Positions 44,246-53,526 of a DNA stretch of 64,000 nucleotides are shown here, piece after piece. How positions within the stretch are numbered: the stretch's first letter is position 1; every line of letters begins with the position of its first letter. A program made the translations under genes and the position numbers. Origin of the DNA: SAR86 cluster bacterium SAR86B (GTDB lineage Bacteria; Pseudomonadota; Gammaproteobacteria; Magnimaribacterales; Magnimaribacteraceae). The notes beneath the pieces are model-generated. The model saw only the letters and a list, made by a program, of their open reading frames with translations. It was not told where the DNA came from and did no database searches. The stretch is from the NCBI GenBank assembly GCA_905182235.1, contig CAJJAM010000016.1, positions 1 to 64,000 of the forward strand. Reading direction: 5' to 3'.

Positions 44246-45025
44246 GTGTATAAAGCAAAGAAAAACTTAGGACAAAACTTCCTGGAAGATCAGTCTGTAC
44301 TTCAAGAAATAATTGATTCCATTAAACCTCAAATTGAAAACGATTTTCTAGAAATTGGCCCTGGAAAGGGCTCTTTAACCGAATTAATTTTAGGAAAAGT
44401 AAATACGTTAAACGTTGTAGAGTTGGATAGGGATTTAATTTTAGGATTAAAATTGATGGCTCAGAAAGTTCATAATTTATCTATTCATAATGAGAATATT
44501 TTAGATTTTAAGATTGATGAAACTCTTAAACCTAAAAAAAAATTAAGGGTAATTGGTAACTTGCCGTATAACATTTCATCTTCCATTATGCTCTGGAGTT
44601 TCCGCAATCAAAATAAGTTTGAAGATATGCATTATATGTTTCAGAAAGAATTTGGCCAAAGATTGTCTTCAGATACAAAAAGTAAAAGCTATGGCAGGCT
44701 CAGTGTTTTAACTCAATACATGACTAAAGTATCAAGCCTCTTTGTGGTAAGCCCAGAAAGCTTTAAACCTGCTCCTGCTGTAGAGAGTATATTTATAAAA
44801 TTAACTCCAATCCCTGGAAGAGATTTAAACTCTCCTGTTGCAAAGAAACTTCAAGAAGTTACTCAAATAGCATTTTCTAAAAGAAGAAAGATGCTCAGCA
44901 AATCCTACAAAGACATTTTAGGAAAAGAAGACTTTGAATACCTTAATATTGAGTCTTCTCTAAGGCCTGAAGATTTAACAGTAGAAGAATTCCTTAAGAT
45001 ATCCAATTTACTGATTAAAACTTGA
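44246..45025 (+). CDS. rsmA: 16S rRNA m6(2)A1518/A1519 dimethyltransferase RsmA (KsgA)
   Basis: The 259-residue product starts at GTG one base after the pdxA stop. It has KKNLGQNFLEDQSV, the SAM motif LEIGPGKGSLTE and the catalytic NLPYNISS. It dimethylates two adjacent adenosines near the 3' end of 16S rRNA. Length and order match other gammaproteobacteria. Confidence 0.97.
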   Translation: MYKAKKNLGQNFLEDQSVLQEIIDSIKPQIENDFLEIGPGKGSLTELILGKVNTLNVVELDRDLILGLKLMAQKVHNLSIHNENILDFKIDETLKPKKKLRVIGNLPYNISSSIMLWSFRNQNKFEDMHYMFQKEFGQRLSSDTKSKSYGRLSVLTQYMTKVSSLFVVSPESFKPAPAVESIFIKLTPIPGRDLNSPVAKKLQEVTQIAFSKRRKMLSKSYKDILGKEDFEYLNIESSLRPEDLTVEEFLKISNLLIKT

Positions 45026-45026
45026 A

Positions 45027-45863
45027 ATGGCTAATTACGCGATAGGAGATATTCAAGGCTGTTATCAAGAACTTATCCTGCTTTTAGATAAGATTAATTT
45101 TGATACTTCTAAAGATAGACTCTGGCTTTGTGGAGATTTAGTCAACAGGGGGCCTGACTCCTTAGAGTGCATAGAATTCTTATACTCTATCAAAGAAAAT
45201 TGTTTAATAACGCTGGGCAACCACGATCTTCACTTAATAGCTTTAGCTGAAGGTGTAATGGAACCCAATGAAACAGATACCTTAGATAAGCTCCTTAGAG
45301 CCCATAATATTAACCTTTACATAGACTGGCTAAAGCAGCTGCCTTTGATTCAAAGCGACACTATTGCTACTCAAGGTGTGAAAAAAAAATACATAATGAC
45401 CCACGCTGGGATACCTCCCCATTGGTCCTTTGAAGAAGCTAACCAGCACTCAATGGAGATAACAAATAGCCTTCGTTCATCAACCTACTGCAAACACTTT
45501 TTAAAAATTATGTATGGAAATAAACCCTCTTTAGAGAGTAAAAATTTATCAAAAGATGAGTGTCTTAGATTATATACAAACTATTTTACTCGTATGAGAT
45601 TCTGTAATGAGCATGGTGAAATTGAATTAATGCATAAAGGCAGTCCTGCAGATTCTCCAAAAGGTTTTAAGCCTTGGTTCAGACATAAATTAACAATCAT
45701 GGAAGAGTCAACTCATCTGTTATTTGGTCATTGGGCCGCTTTAGAAGGAATAACGGGAGTTGATAATATAACAGCCCTTGATACAGGGTGTGTTTGGGGC
45801 AAGAAATTAACTGCAATAAATCTAGAAGATGGTCGAGTCTTCAGTTGCAATCGGTTAAATTAA
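45027..45863 (+). CDS. apaH: bis(5'-nucleosyl)-tetraphosphatase (symmetrical) ApaH
   Basis: The 278-residue metallophosphatase has GDIQGCYQEL, WLCGDLVNRGPDSLE, GNHDLHL and the late FGHWAALEG. It cleaves Ap4A to two ADP. In enterobacteria apaG sits between rsmA and apaH; here the gap is one base, so apaG is missing from this place. Confidence 0.97.
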   Translation: MANYAIGDIQGCYQELILLLDKINFDTSKDRLWLCGDLVNRGPDSLECIEFLYSIKENCLITLGNHDLHLIALAEGVMEPNETDTLDKLLRAHNINLYIDWLKQLPLIQSDTIATQGVKKKYIMTHAGIPPHWSFEEANQHSMEITNSLRSSTYCKHFLKIMYGNKPSLESKNLSKDECLRLYTNYFTRMRFCNEHGEIELMHKGSPADSPKGFKPWFRHKLTIMEESTHLLFGHWAALEGITGVDNITALDTGCVWGKKLTAINLEDGRVFSCNRLN

Positions 45864-45867
45864 GTAA

Positions 45868-46926
45868 ATGAAAATCTATTTAGTAGGTGGAGCGGTTAGA
45901 GACTCGTTACTTAAAATTCCTTTTGAAGAGAAAGATTGGGTTGTTGTGGGATCTTCACCGGAAGAATTATCTGAACAAGGTTATATGCCCGTGGGCAGTC
46001 AGTTCCCTGTTTTTCTTCACCCAACAACCAAAGAAGAGTATGCATTGGCTAGAACAGAAAGGAAATCTGGTAAAGGGCATAAAGGTTTCATTTTTCATAC
46101 AGACCCAAGCGTAACGCTCGAAGAAGATCTTATAAGAAGAGACATAACTATTAACGCAATTGCTCAAGATTCAGATGGGAACCTCATAGACCCGTATGAA
46201 GGGAGAAAAGACATAAATGATAGAAAAATTAGAAAGGTATCTGATGCCTTCAAAGAAGACCCACTAAGAGTTTATAGGATCTGCAGATTCGAAGCAAAAT
46301 TGCACCATTTAGGCTTTACCATTGAAGAGGAAACTTTAAGTTCCATGAAAGAGATAGTGCTTTCAGGAGAATTAGAAACTTTGCCGAAAGAGAGAATATG
46401 GATGGAAACCATCAAAGCCCTTAATTGCGAGAGTCCGGACAAATATTTTAAAACATTAAGAACTTGTGGGGCCCTCAAGACTCTTATAAAAGAGGACTCC
46501 CTTAACATAGAGTCTTTGGCTGTAATAAAAAATAAAACTATAAACCCCGAAATGAGATGGGCTGCACTTTTAAGCAATACCAAGCAAATAAAAGATGTAA
46601 ACAACGAATTCAATGCGCCTAAAACTTTTATGCAGCTTTCAGAAGTCTTAAGACACTTCACTCTTTTTATGTCCAAGGTAGATTTCAGTCCTGAAAAAAT
46701 ATTAAGCCTTCTTCAAACTACTGATGCCTTTAGAAGACCAGAAAGGTTTATGACTGCTATTGATGCTTTCAAGTTAATTAAAGACTCGAAAGGAACAATC
46801 AATTGGAGTGATCTTTTATCAAATTTAAGTTCCGTGCGACCTTCTACAAACACCAAAAAAGGGAATGAAATTGCTCAAGATCTTAAAGAAAAGAGACTGG
46901 AAGCAATCAATAAATTCATACAATAA
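45868..46926 (+). CDS. cca: tRNA CCA-adding nucleotidyltransferase, short form without HD domain
   Basis: The 352-residue product matches E. coli Cca over the catalytic head: [49 protein letters not shown] and [14 protein letters not shown]. It is shorter than the E. coli protein (412), and the C-terminal HD-type phosphohydrolase motif is not seen. It repairs or completes tRNA 3' CCA ends. Both tRNAs in this window encode CCA, so repair is the main role. Four bases after apaH. Confidence 0.94.
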   Translation: MKIYLVGGAVRDSLLKIPFEEKDWVVVGSSPEELSEQGYMPVGSQFPVFLHPTTKEEYALARTERKSGKGHKGFIFHTDPSVTLEEDLIRRDITINAIAQDSDGNLIDPYEGRKDINDRKIRKVSDAFKEDPLRVYRICRFEAKLHHLGFTIEEETLSSMKEIVLSGELETLPKERIWMETIKALNCESPDKYFKTLRTCGALKTLIKEDSLNIESLAVIKNKTINPEMRWAALLSNTKQIKDVNNEFNAPKTFMQLSEVLRHFTLFMSKVDFSPEKILSLLQTTDAFRRPERFMTAIDAFKLIKDSKGTINWSDLLSNLSSVRPSTNTKKGNEIAQDLKEKRLEAINKFIQ

Positions 46927-46928
46927 AA

Positions 46929-47654
46929 ATGAGAAAAAAAACCGTATTTATTACCGGTGGAGCAAAGAGAATCGGCGCCTCAATGGTAAATTATTTTCAC
47001 GAACAAAATTACAAAGTTATTTTCCACTACAATCATTCCAAGAAGGAAGCAGAAAAACTCTCCTTAGAGCTTAATGTAAAAGAAGCAGGTTCTTGCTATG
47101 CCATACAAGCAGATTTTGCTTCAAAAGAATCGATAGACTCTACTGTTGCTGAATTTTATAAAGTATCGAAAGAGATTGATGTCTTAATAAATAATGCTTC
47201 AAGTTTTTACCCTACTCCGCTTGAAAATGCTACTGAAGAAGAATGGATCAATTTATTAAACACCAATACAACTACGCCGCTGTTCCTAATAAAAGGCTTT
47301 CAGGAAGGCCTTACTAAGAACAAGGGCTGTGTTATAAATATTTCAGACTCTTTAGCGCCAAGAGGGATAAAAAACTTCAGTCTGTACTCCGGAGCAAAAG
47401 GAGCCCTTGAAGCCCTAACAAAATCTCTTGCAAAAGAACTGGCTCCTGCTGTAAGAATTAATGCCGTAGCTCCTGGTATTATTTTATGGCCTGAAAATGG
47501 AGAAATTGACGATGAAGAAAAAGAAAAAATCCTTAAGAATGTGGATCTTGGAAGAGCGGGAGATCCCATTGATGTATCTTCTGCGGTTTATTTCTTAACT
47601 CAAGCAAATTACATTACCGGACAAACTTTAAGAGTGGACGGTGGACGGTCATAA
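46929..47654 (+). CDS. folM: SDR family pteridine reductase, FolM-like
   Basis: The 241-residue classical SDR has FITGGAKRIGASM (the R-rich NADPH motif of pteridine reductases), NNASSFYPTPL, catalytic YSGAKGALEAL (YxxxK) and VAPGIILWPENGE, where the ILWPE block is typical of the pteridine-reductase branch. It would reduce dihydrofolate or dihydromonapterin. It lies two bases after cca, and folK-folB are 4 kb away. A general 3-oxoacyl reductase is less likely because of the WPE block. Confidence 0.82.
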   Translation: MRKKTVFITGGAKRIGASMVNYFHEQNYKVIFHYNHSKKEAEKLSLELNVKEAGSCYAIQADFASKESIDSTVAEFYKVSKEIDVLINNASSFYPTPLENATEEEWINLLNTNTTTPLFLIKGFQEGLTKNKGCVINISDSLAPRGIKNFSLYSGAKGALEALTKSLAKELAPAVRINAVAPGIILWPENGEIDDEEKEKILKNVDLGRAGDPIDVSSAVYFLTQANYITGQTLRVDGGRS

Positions 47655-47738
47655 AAAATCTTATAAATTTAATAGACTTTAATTATTTACTTTTGAACTT
47701 CTTTTATCTATCTTCAATGATTCAAAATAAGGATAAAC

Positions 47739-48791
47739 ATGGAATTAGATGATGAAAATATAGGTACGATGCCAGTCTTGGAACGACATGTATTTAATAT
47801 TTCTGCATTGGAAGATTATATGAATTCTAATGTTGACGGCTTTAAAGGCCCTATAAAGGTCGAGGAATTTAAAGGGGGTCAATCAAATCCAACCTACAAG
47901 ATCACAAGCCAAAACCAAGCCTACGTATTAAGAAGAAAACCTCCGGGAAAATTATTAAAGTCGGCGCATGCCGTTGATCGAGAATACAAGGTTATCACTG
48001 CACTTAACGAGACTGATGTACCGGTGCCTAAAAGCTATGCTCTCTGTGAAGATGAAGATATTATTGGTACGCCTTTTTATATTATGGAATTTAAAGACGG
48101 AAGGGTTTTATGGGACCCTGCTATGGAGGAATCAGACTTTGAAGAAGCTAAAGGTGTTTATCTCTCTATGAATGCATCTATAGCAAAACTTCACTCCGTT
48201 AATTATGAGGAAGTAGGACTCGAAGATTTTGGAAAACCCGGGAATTACGTCGGAAGACAGGTTTCTAGATGGTCTAAACAATACATTGATTCAGAAACTG
48301 AGAATATCGAATCAATGAACAATTTAATAAAATGGCTACCTGAAAACCTACCTAAAGAAAAACAAACAAGTATTGTTCATGGTGATTATAGTTTGAGTAA
48401 CGTTATGGTTGGAGCAAGGGACCCAAATGTAATAGCTATATTAGATTGGGAATTATCCACTCTTGGAGACCCTTGCGCTGATTTTAACTACCATTGTCTG
48501 CAATACACCTTGAACCCCAAAATGGCAGATGCTAGTTATTGCAAAGAAAAAGGCATACCGGTCATCCAAGACTACGTAAAGATCTACAGTGATAATATTG
48601 GCATAGACTTAGCGGAAGAATGGGACTTATATACGGCCTATAATCTTTTTAAGCTGGCTGGCATTTTACAAGGGATAATGGGGAGAGTAAGAGACGGAAC
48701 TGCAGCGAGCAAGCAGGCAGCTGAAAGAGCCAGTGGAGCAAGAGGATTAGCTGATTCTGGATGGGAATTAATTGAGAAGAATTTTAAATAG
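47739..48791 (+). CDS. APH-like phosphotransferase family protein (ACAD10/11-type kinase domain)
   Basis: The 350-residue product has the aminoglycoside-phosphotransferase-like fold: FKGGQSNPTYKI near the N-terminus, YVLRRKPPGKLLKSAHAVDREY, catalytic loop VHGDYSLSNVMV and metal motif AILDWELSTLGDPCADFNY. This subfamily is the one fused to acyl-CoA dehydrogenase in ACAD10/11, which handle 4-hydroxy acyl-CoAs. Being next to two MaoC-like hydratases supports a role in acyl-CoA breakdown rather than antibiotic resistance. Confidence 0.85.
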   Translation: MELDDENIGTMPVLERHVFNISALEDYMNSNVDGFKGPIKVEEFKGGQSNPTYKITSQNQAYVLRRKPPGKLLKSAHAVDREYKVITALNETDVPVPKSYALCEDEDIIGTPFYIMEFKDGRVLWDPAMEESDFEEAKGVYLSMNASIAKLHSVNYEEVGLEDFGKPGNYVGRQVSRWSKQYIDSETENIESMNNLIKWLPENLPKEKQTSIVHGDYSLSNVMVGARDPNVIAILDWELSTLGDPCADFNYHCLQYTLNPKMADASYCKEKGIPVIQDYVKIYSDNIGIDLAEEWDLYTAYNLFKLAGILQGIMGRVRDGTAASKQAAERASGARGLADSGWELIEKNFK

Positions 48792-48799
48792 GAGAAAAA

Positions 48800-49300
48800 A
48801 TGGCAGTAGATAAATTTTTAATTGAAGCTAGTCACATAATGATGTTTGCAAGATCCGTCGGTGACAGCAATCCAATTTATCATGATGAAGAATATGCAAA
48901 AAGTTCAGAACTGGGAGGTATTATTCCTCCTCCAACTTTTGCTCAATCAAGTGCACAATTTGATCCTGAATATTTCTTAAGACCTAAAGTTGGAGGTGAT
49001 GGATGGTTTGGATCGGGTAAAGAGGCCACAGGAAGCAAGCCCTCTTCTGGTTCTGGAGGCGGAGGTGGAGCTGCTATGGGTTTACACGCAGAACAACACT
49101 TTGAGTACCACCTACCCGTCAAAGCTGGTGACACGTTAAGCGCCACTACAAAACCAGGTAAAGCTTGGGAAAAAGAAAGTAAAAGAGCTGGGAAGCTTAA
49201 ATTCAGTGAAAGCGTTACTGAGTACAGAAATCAAAATGGTGAATTAGTAATCACAGCTACTGGAGTCGGTGTTCAAACTGAAAGAGCTGTGGATAGTTAG
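48800..49300 (+). CDS. MaoC/FAS1-like hot-dog dehydratase, N-terminal type
   Basis: The 166-residue product is a hot-dog domain of the FAS1-like/MaoC N-terminal kind: FARSVGDSNPIYHDEEYA, IPPPTFAQSS and a Gly-rich loop (SSGSGGGGGAAMGLHAEQ) before the central helix. Paired with the next gene it probably forms a two-subunit (R)-specific enoyl-CoA hydratase. Eight bases after the phosphotransferase gene, with GGAG before the ATG. Confidence 0.85.
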   Translation: MAVDKFLIEASHIMMFARSVGDSNPIYHDEEYAKSSELGGIIPPPTFAQSSAQFDPEYFLRPKVGGDGWFGSGKEATGSKPSSGSGGGGGAAMGLHAEQHFEYHLPVKAGDTLSATTKPGKAWEKESKRAGKLKFSESVTEYRNQNGELVITATGVGVQTERAVDS

Positions 49301-49309
49301 GAGTATTAA

Positions 49310-49729
49310 ATGTTAAAAGAAAACGAAATAAATATAGGTGACACCCATACAGCCACGCTAGTTGAAGATCTTAAAAGAACCCAAATAGTTCAATATGCAG
49401 GAGCATCTGGAGACTACAATCCGCTACATACGGATGAAATCTTTACAACACAAGTGGCAGGATACCCAAGTGTTTTTGCTCATGGCATGCTATCAATGGG
49501 ACTTACCGGAACAATGCTAACGGACTATGTAGGAGATGGCGCTTTAAAGAAATACGGAGTTAGGTTTACTAATCAAGTATGGCCAGGCGATACTCTTAAA
49601 AGCACCACCACAATAGTAGGTATTAGAGATCAAGACGGCGAGAGGGTTGTAGATCTTGAAGTGGTTACAACCAATCAAAATGAAGTCCCTGTTGTGACTG
49701 GAAATGCAACTGCAAAAATAGAATCCTAA
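49310..49729 (+). CDS. MaoC-like (R)-specific hydratase
   Basis: The 139-residue product has the hydratase-2 motif YAGASGDYNPLHTDE with catalytic Asp and His, then VFAHGMLSMGLTG. It hydrates 2-enoyl-CoA to (R)-3-hydroxyacyl-CoA or the reverse. The neighbour (48800-49300) resembles the other half of a double hot-dog, as in mycobacterial heteromeric hydratases. Nine bases downstream of it; a ribosome site AGGAG is present. Confidence 0.9.
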   Translation: MLKENEINIGDTHTATLVEDLKRTQIVQYAGASGDYNPLHTDEIFTTQVAGYPSVFAHGMLSMGLTGTMLTDYVGDGALKKYGVRFTNQVWPGDTLKSTTTIVGIRDQDGERVVDLEVVTTNQNEVPVVTGNATAKIES

Positions 49730-49770
49730 ATTAAATATCAGAGCTTTAAGCTCCACCAATAGGGGAAATT

Positions 49771-51351
49771 ATGTCTGAGAAAGAAGATTCTGTAGTAGGC
49801 GGTCGTCACGCAAAAATAGCATTGGGACTGCTTGTCGTAGTCTACATCTTTAATTTTGTAGATCGACAAATCATATCAATTCTCGCGGAGGATATAAAAG
49901 CTGATCTTGGTATCTCGAACAGCGATATTGGGTTCTTATTCGGTACTGCCTTTGGAGTTTTTTACTCAGTTGTAGGTATTCCTATGGGGAAATTAGCTGA
50001 TTCTTGGAATAGAAAGAATCTTATCAGTGCCGGCTTAGCTTTCTGGAGTTTAATGACTTTCTTATCTGGAACTGCGAAATCTTTCTTAAGCCTTTCCATA
50101 TATCGCTTCGGTGTAGGTATAGGAGAGTCCACTGCAACACCTTCGGCTTACTCACTTTTATCTGATTACTTCTCTCCTAGAGTTCGGGCTACGGTCCTTT
50201 CCATTTACTCTAGCGGTCTCTATCTTGGTGCCGGAATTGGGTTATTTCTTGGGGGGTGGATTTTAGATACATGGAATTCTTCTTACCCGGATATCTCACA
50301 AGCTCCTTTTGGACTTAAAGGATGGCAAGCCGCCTTCATGGGAGTTGGCCTTCCAGGAGTATTTCTCTCTATTGTCACCTATTTTTTTATAAAAGAACCA
50401 ATAAGAGGGTTAAGCGAAGATATTGTCACCGAGCCAAGCAAACATCCTTTCAAAGATACTTTTAAAGAGTTCATTGGGCTTACTCCTTTGTCTTTTATTG
50501 GATCGGAAAATGTAACCAAAGCCTTAATAACTAATTTTGTCATAGCATCAACAATTTTTATATTATGTTTTTCCCTTTATACCATTACAGGTGATTTCTT
50601 ACAGTGGGTAGCTTGGGGAATCGGGGCCTATTTAGTATGTACTTGGATACAAAGCCTCAACCACAGAGACATTGTTGCTTTTACTTTAATGTTTAAGAGT
50701 AAGGCCATAGTTTATTCTTTTATCTCTTTTCCATGCATACCTTTTGTTGGATATGCTTACTCTGCTTTTACGCCATCCTTTTATATAAATTATCATGGCA
50801 TGACGGCCTTAGAAATAGGGACTCTAGTTGGTCTTTTAACTGCAATAGGATCTTTTATTGGCGTTATTGGAGGTGGCTTTATCGGAGATAAACTTAGAGA
50901 TAAGTATGTTGGAGGAAGGTTATACGTAATCTTTGTTGGAGGAGTTTTAATAACTGCCATAGGTTGCCTAGGAATGATTTATTCAGAATCTAGAAATATA
51001 TCGATTGCCTTTAACTTTTTCTACCATATAGGAAGTGCGGTTTATGTGGGTTGTGCTGCAACAACGGTTACGAACTTAGTCCTTCCAAGAATGAGAGCAA
51101 TGGCAGGAGCTTTCTTTATTTTAACCCTAAGCATGATTGGCTTGGCTCTAGGTCCTTACGCCCTAGGAAGAATAAGTGATCTATTTGAATCTCAAGGATA
51201 TGCAGCAGGTGAAGCCATGCAGACCTCAATGGGATTAATACTTTTCATTCTAATTATTCCATCAATCACGCTATTTCTCGCCGTCAAGCACCTTAAAGCC
51301 GATGAAGAATCGGTTTTGGAAAGAGCACGAGCCCTAGGAGAGAATATTTAA
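49771..51351 (+). CDS. MFS transporter, spinster-like
   Basis: The 526-residue product has about 12 membrane segments with the spinster-type start FNFVDRQIISILAEDIKADL, loop GKLADSWNRKN and GVGIGESTATPSAYSLLSDYF. Spinster-like carriers in bacteria are mostly uncharacterised; related ones move lipids or organic acids. A central loop and a later cluster of segments make it longer than usual (about 430). It ends the phosphotransferase-MaoC-MaoC group and may import or export the substrate of that route. Confidence 0.87.
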   Translation: MSEKEDSVVGGRHAKIALGLLVVVYIFNFVDRQIISILAEDIKADLGISNSDIGFLFGTAFGVFYSVVGIPMGKLADSWNRKNLISAGLAFWSLMTFLSGTAKSFLSLSIYRFGVGIGESTATPSAYSLLSDYFSPRVRATVLSIYSSGLYLGAGIGLFLGGWILDTWNSSYPDISQAPFGLKGWQAAFMGVGLPGVFLSIVTYFFIKEPIRGLSEDIVTEPSKHPFKDTFKEFIGLTPLSFIGSENVTKALITNFVIASTIFILCFSLYTITGDFLQWVAWGIGAYLVCTWIQSLNHRDIVAFTLMFKSKAIVYSFISFPCIPFVGYAYSAFTPSFYINYHGMTALEIGTLVGLLTAIGSFIGVIGGGFIGDKLRDKYVGGRLYVIFVGGVLITAIGCLGMIYSESRNISIAFNFFYHIGSAVYVGCAATTVTNLVLPRMRAMAGAFFILTLSMIGLALGPYALGRISDLFESQGYAAGEAMQTSMGLILFILIIPSITLFLAVKHLKADEESVLERARALGENI

Positions 51352-51377
51352 AGGATGCTGCTGAGATAAAATTAGTT

Positions 51378-51833
51378 TTAATTATTCTCCTTTAATCTTC
51401 TTAAAAGTTCTAAAAACGTGACTTTAAGAATGGGGTGCTTAAGGTCTCCTGCTATCTCAGCTAGAGGTTCAAGCACAAAGCGACATTCTTGAATATCATT
51501 GCTGGGTATGGCGATCTCATCATCATCAATTATTAAGTCCCCGTATAAAATAATATCCAAATCCACAACCCTGCTAGACATTCCTTTTTGATCTTCCGTT
51601 CTTCCCATGTCTACTTCTATAGATTTTAAAACTCCCTTTAAAGCCATTGGCTTTATATCTGTATTAAAACCAACAACTGCATTTAAAAAATTATTTCCTC
51701 TAAACCCTTCCGATTTTGTTTCATAAGTTGTCGAATATTCGCATTCAAAGAGATCATTTAAATTAACCTTAACAAGTTCTAGGTTAATTTCTGGCTCTAT
51801 ATTGCTACCAATACTTACAAAAACTCTTTGCAT
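51378..51833 (-). CDS. folK: HPPK, 2-amino-4-hydroxy-6-hydroxymethyldihydropteridine diphosphokinase
   Basis: The 151-residue product has VFVSIGSNIEPEINL, FLNAVVGFNTD, SIEVDMGR and the signature VVDLDIILYGD. It transfers pyrophosphate in folate synthesis. The start overlaps the folB stop by one base. Convergent with the MFS gene. Confidence 0.95.
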   Translation of the reverse strand: MQRVFVSIGSNIEPEINLELVKVNLNDLFECEYSTTYETKSEGFRGNNFLNAVVGFNTDIKPMALKGVLKSIEVDMGRTEDQKGMSSRVVDLDIILYGDLIIDDDEIAIPSNDIQECRFVLEPLAEIAGDLKHPILKVTFLELLRRLKENN

Positions 51834-52180
51834 CAGGGCCTTGTTATTGAGATCCCTACTGACTCAGAACCCCTCAATGCTCCAGGCTTGTTTAATGTAA
51901 GTACCAGCCTAGAAACAGGAAATTCTTTCAAAATAATCTTAGCAACCTTTTCTGCAAGACTCTCTACCAATTTAGCTTTCGAACCTTGAATATACGCTGA
52001 AACTCTCTTACCTACTTTTTTATAATCAAGTGCGTCTTTTATATCATCTGATCTTGCAGCTTTTTTGTTGTCAAAGTCCATTTCTATATCAACTGAGATT
52101 ATTTGCTTGACCTCTCTTTCCCATTGAAATATTCCAATGATTGCCTCAACTTCTAAATTTTTTATATGAACTTTGTCCAT
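51833..52180 (-). CDS. folB: dihydroneopterin aldolase
   Basis: The 115-residue product has VHIKNLEVEAIIGIFQWERE, DALDYKKVGKRV, VESLAEKVAKIIL and VLTLNKPGALRGSESVGI. It acts just before FolK in folate synthesis. Positioned between tsaD (three bases upstream) and folK, a common gammaproteobacterial order. Confidence 0.95.
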   Translation of the reverse strand: MDKVHIKNLEVEAIIGIFQWEREVKQIISVDIEMDFDNKKAARSDDIKDALDYKKVGKRVSAYIQGSKAKLVESLAEKVAKIILKEFPVSRLVLTLNKPGALRGSESVGISITRP

Positions 52181-52183
52181 TAA

Positions 52184-53185
52184 TTACAGCTCCGATAAAT
52201 TCCATTTTGGTCTAATTATTATATCGCTCGAAATATTTGTTTTATTTAATCTGTAGTGGCCGGTGATAGCTACCATTGCTCCATTGTCTGTGCATCTGTT
52301 TATGGGAGGGAAGAATATTTTATTACCTTTAAGACCTTCTATTAACCTTTTTCTAATGTATTTATTTGAAGCAACTCCCCCTCCTATTACTAGTTGATCT
52401 AGACCATTCTGCTCCATTGCCTTTTTAGATTTTAAAAATAGAGTGTCTGCTACTGCTTCCTGAAAAGAGGCGGCTAAGTCAGCCTTAAAAGTCTCCGATG
52501 GGTTTTCTTCATTTCTAACCGTATACAAGACTGCGGTTTTTAAACCACTAAAACTAAAATCAAGGTGTGGTTCTTTTGTCATTGGTCTGGGGAGGTTAAA
52601 TGCATTGGGGTCTCCTTTGGTGGCTAGCTCTTCTATTTTGGGTCCTCCTGGATAACCCAAATCAAGTAATTTAGCCACTTTATCAAAAGCCTCTCCAACT
52701 GCATCATCTCTGCTTTGACCTAAAACTTCATATTCACCAAAATTATTAGCTCTAATAATTAAGCAGTGTCCCCCTGAAATTAGCAGCGTAAGGAAAGGGA
52801 AAGATGGTGCTGGATCTTCTAATAAATTAATTAATAAATGAGCTTCCATGTGATGTATGCCTACACAAGGAATGCCCCATCCAAGACTCAAGGCTTGTGC
52901 TAAAGCTGCTCCTGTTAATAAAGGTCCTCTCAGGCCTGGGCCAGCTGTATAAGCAATGCCATCAAGAGCATCTGCTTTAATACCTGACTCTTTTATCGTA
53001 TCAGAGAGCAAAGGTATCAATTTTCTTACATGATCTCGTGAGGCGAGCTCTGGAACAACTCCACCGTAATCTGAATGCTTAGCAGCTTGACTGAATAGCT
53101 TCTCAGCTATGATCTGATTGGAGTTGCCATCATAAATAGCTATGCCAGTTTCATCACAAGATGTTTCTATACCTAATACTTTCAT
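52184..53185 (-). CDS. tsaD: tRNA t6A37 threonylcarbamoyltransferase TsaD
   Basis: The 333-residue product has VLGIETSCDETGIAIYDG, the metal motif HHMEAHLL, LISGGHCLIIRA, ASFQEAVADTL, GGGVASNKYIR and RCTDNGAMVAITG. It transfers the threonylcarbamoyl group to A37 of ANN-reading tRNAs. Divergent from rpsU, a conserved arrangement. Full length. Confidence 0.97.
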   Translation of the reverse strand: MKVLGIETSCDETGIAIYDGNSNQIIAEKLFSQAAKHSDYGGVVPELASRDHVRKLIPLLSDTIKESGIKADALDGIAYTAGPGLRGPLLTGAALAQALSLGWGIPCVGIHHMEAHLLINLLEDPAPSFPFLTLLISGGHCLIIRANNFGEYEVLGQSRDDAVGEAFDKVAKLLDLGYPGGPKIEELATKGDPNAFNLPRPMTKEPHLDFSFSGLKTAVLYTVRNEENPSETFKADLAASFQEAVADTLFLKSKKAMEQNGLDQLVIGGGVASNKYIRKRLIEGLKGNKIFFPPINRCTDNGAMVAITGHYRLNKTNISSDIIIRPKWNLSEL

Positions 53186-53237
53186 TTGATTATCTACTTA
53201 ACATACATTCTGAGGACAAATAAAAAAAAAGAAAGGC

Positions 53238-53266
53238 TTTCCAAAATAAAAAGGCTTCTATAGAAT
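53238..53266 (+). promoter_or_regulatory. predicted rpsU promoter
   Basis: TTTCCA (53238-53243), 17 bases, and TAGAAT (53261-53266) are followed by T and then GCGCAACCC. The same TAGAAT plus GCGCAACCC core, without the extra T, occurs before rpoZ. An overlapping TATAGA begins two bases earlier. Confidence 0.55.
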
Positions 53267-53292
53267 TGCGCAACCCAAAGCGGTTAAAGTAT

Positions 53293-53508
53293 ATGCCATC
53301 AATAAAAATTAGACCTAACGAATCATTTGACATTGGACTCAGAAAGTTCAAACGTGCTGTAGAAAAAGCAGGAATTATTCCTGAAGTAAGGAAAAGAGAA
53401 TTCTACGAAAAACCTACAGCAGTTTTAAAAAGAAAGAAGGCCGCTGCTGTTAAGAGAGAACAAAAAAATCATAAAAGCAACAAATTGGGACGCCCTCCTC
53501 GTTTCTAA
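53293..53508 (+). CDS. rpsU: 30S ribosomal protein S21
   Basis: I start at the ATG at 53293 (71 residues, [12 protein letters not shown]), the family start; an upstream ATG at 53266 would add nine residues and overlap the promoter's -10. The body [17 protein letters not shown] and the basic tail ending KLGRPPRF are typical of S21, which helps start translation. yqeY follows, but dnaG and rpoD are 27 kb away on the other strand. Confidence 0.97.
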   Translation: MPSIKIRPNESFDIGLRKFKRAVEKAGIIPEVRKREFYEKPTAVLKRKKAAAVKREQKNHKSNKLGRPPRF

Positions 53509-53526
53509 GGTAATTATTTTAAATCT

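Noticed and set aside
46272-46676. Minus-strand 134-codon frame inside cca
   Set aside because: Shadow of the Cca frame, which matches E. coli Cca along this stretch.
47739-48791. Aminoglycoside resistance kinase
   Set aside because: The fold is APH-like, but the sequence blocks and hydratase neighbours fit the ACAD10/11-type subfamily; no resistance context.
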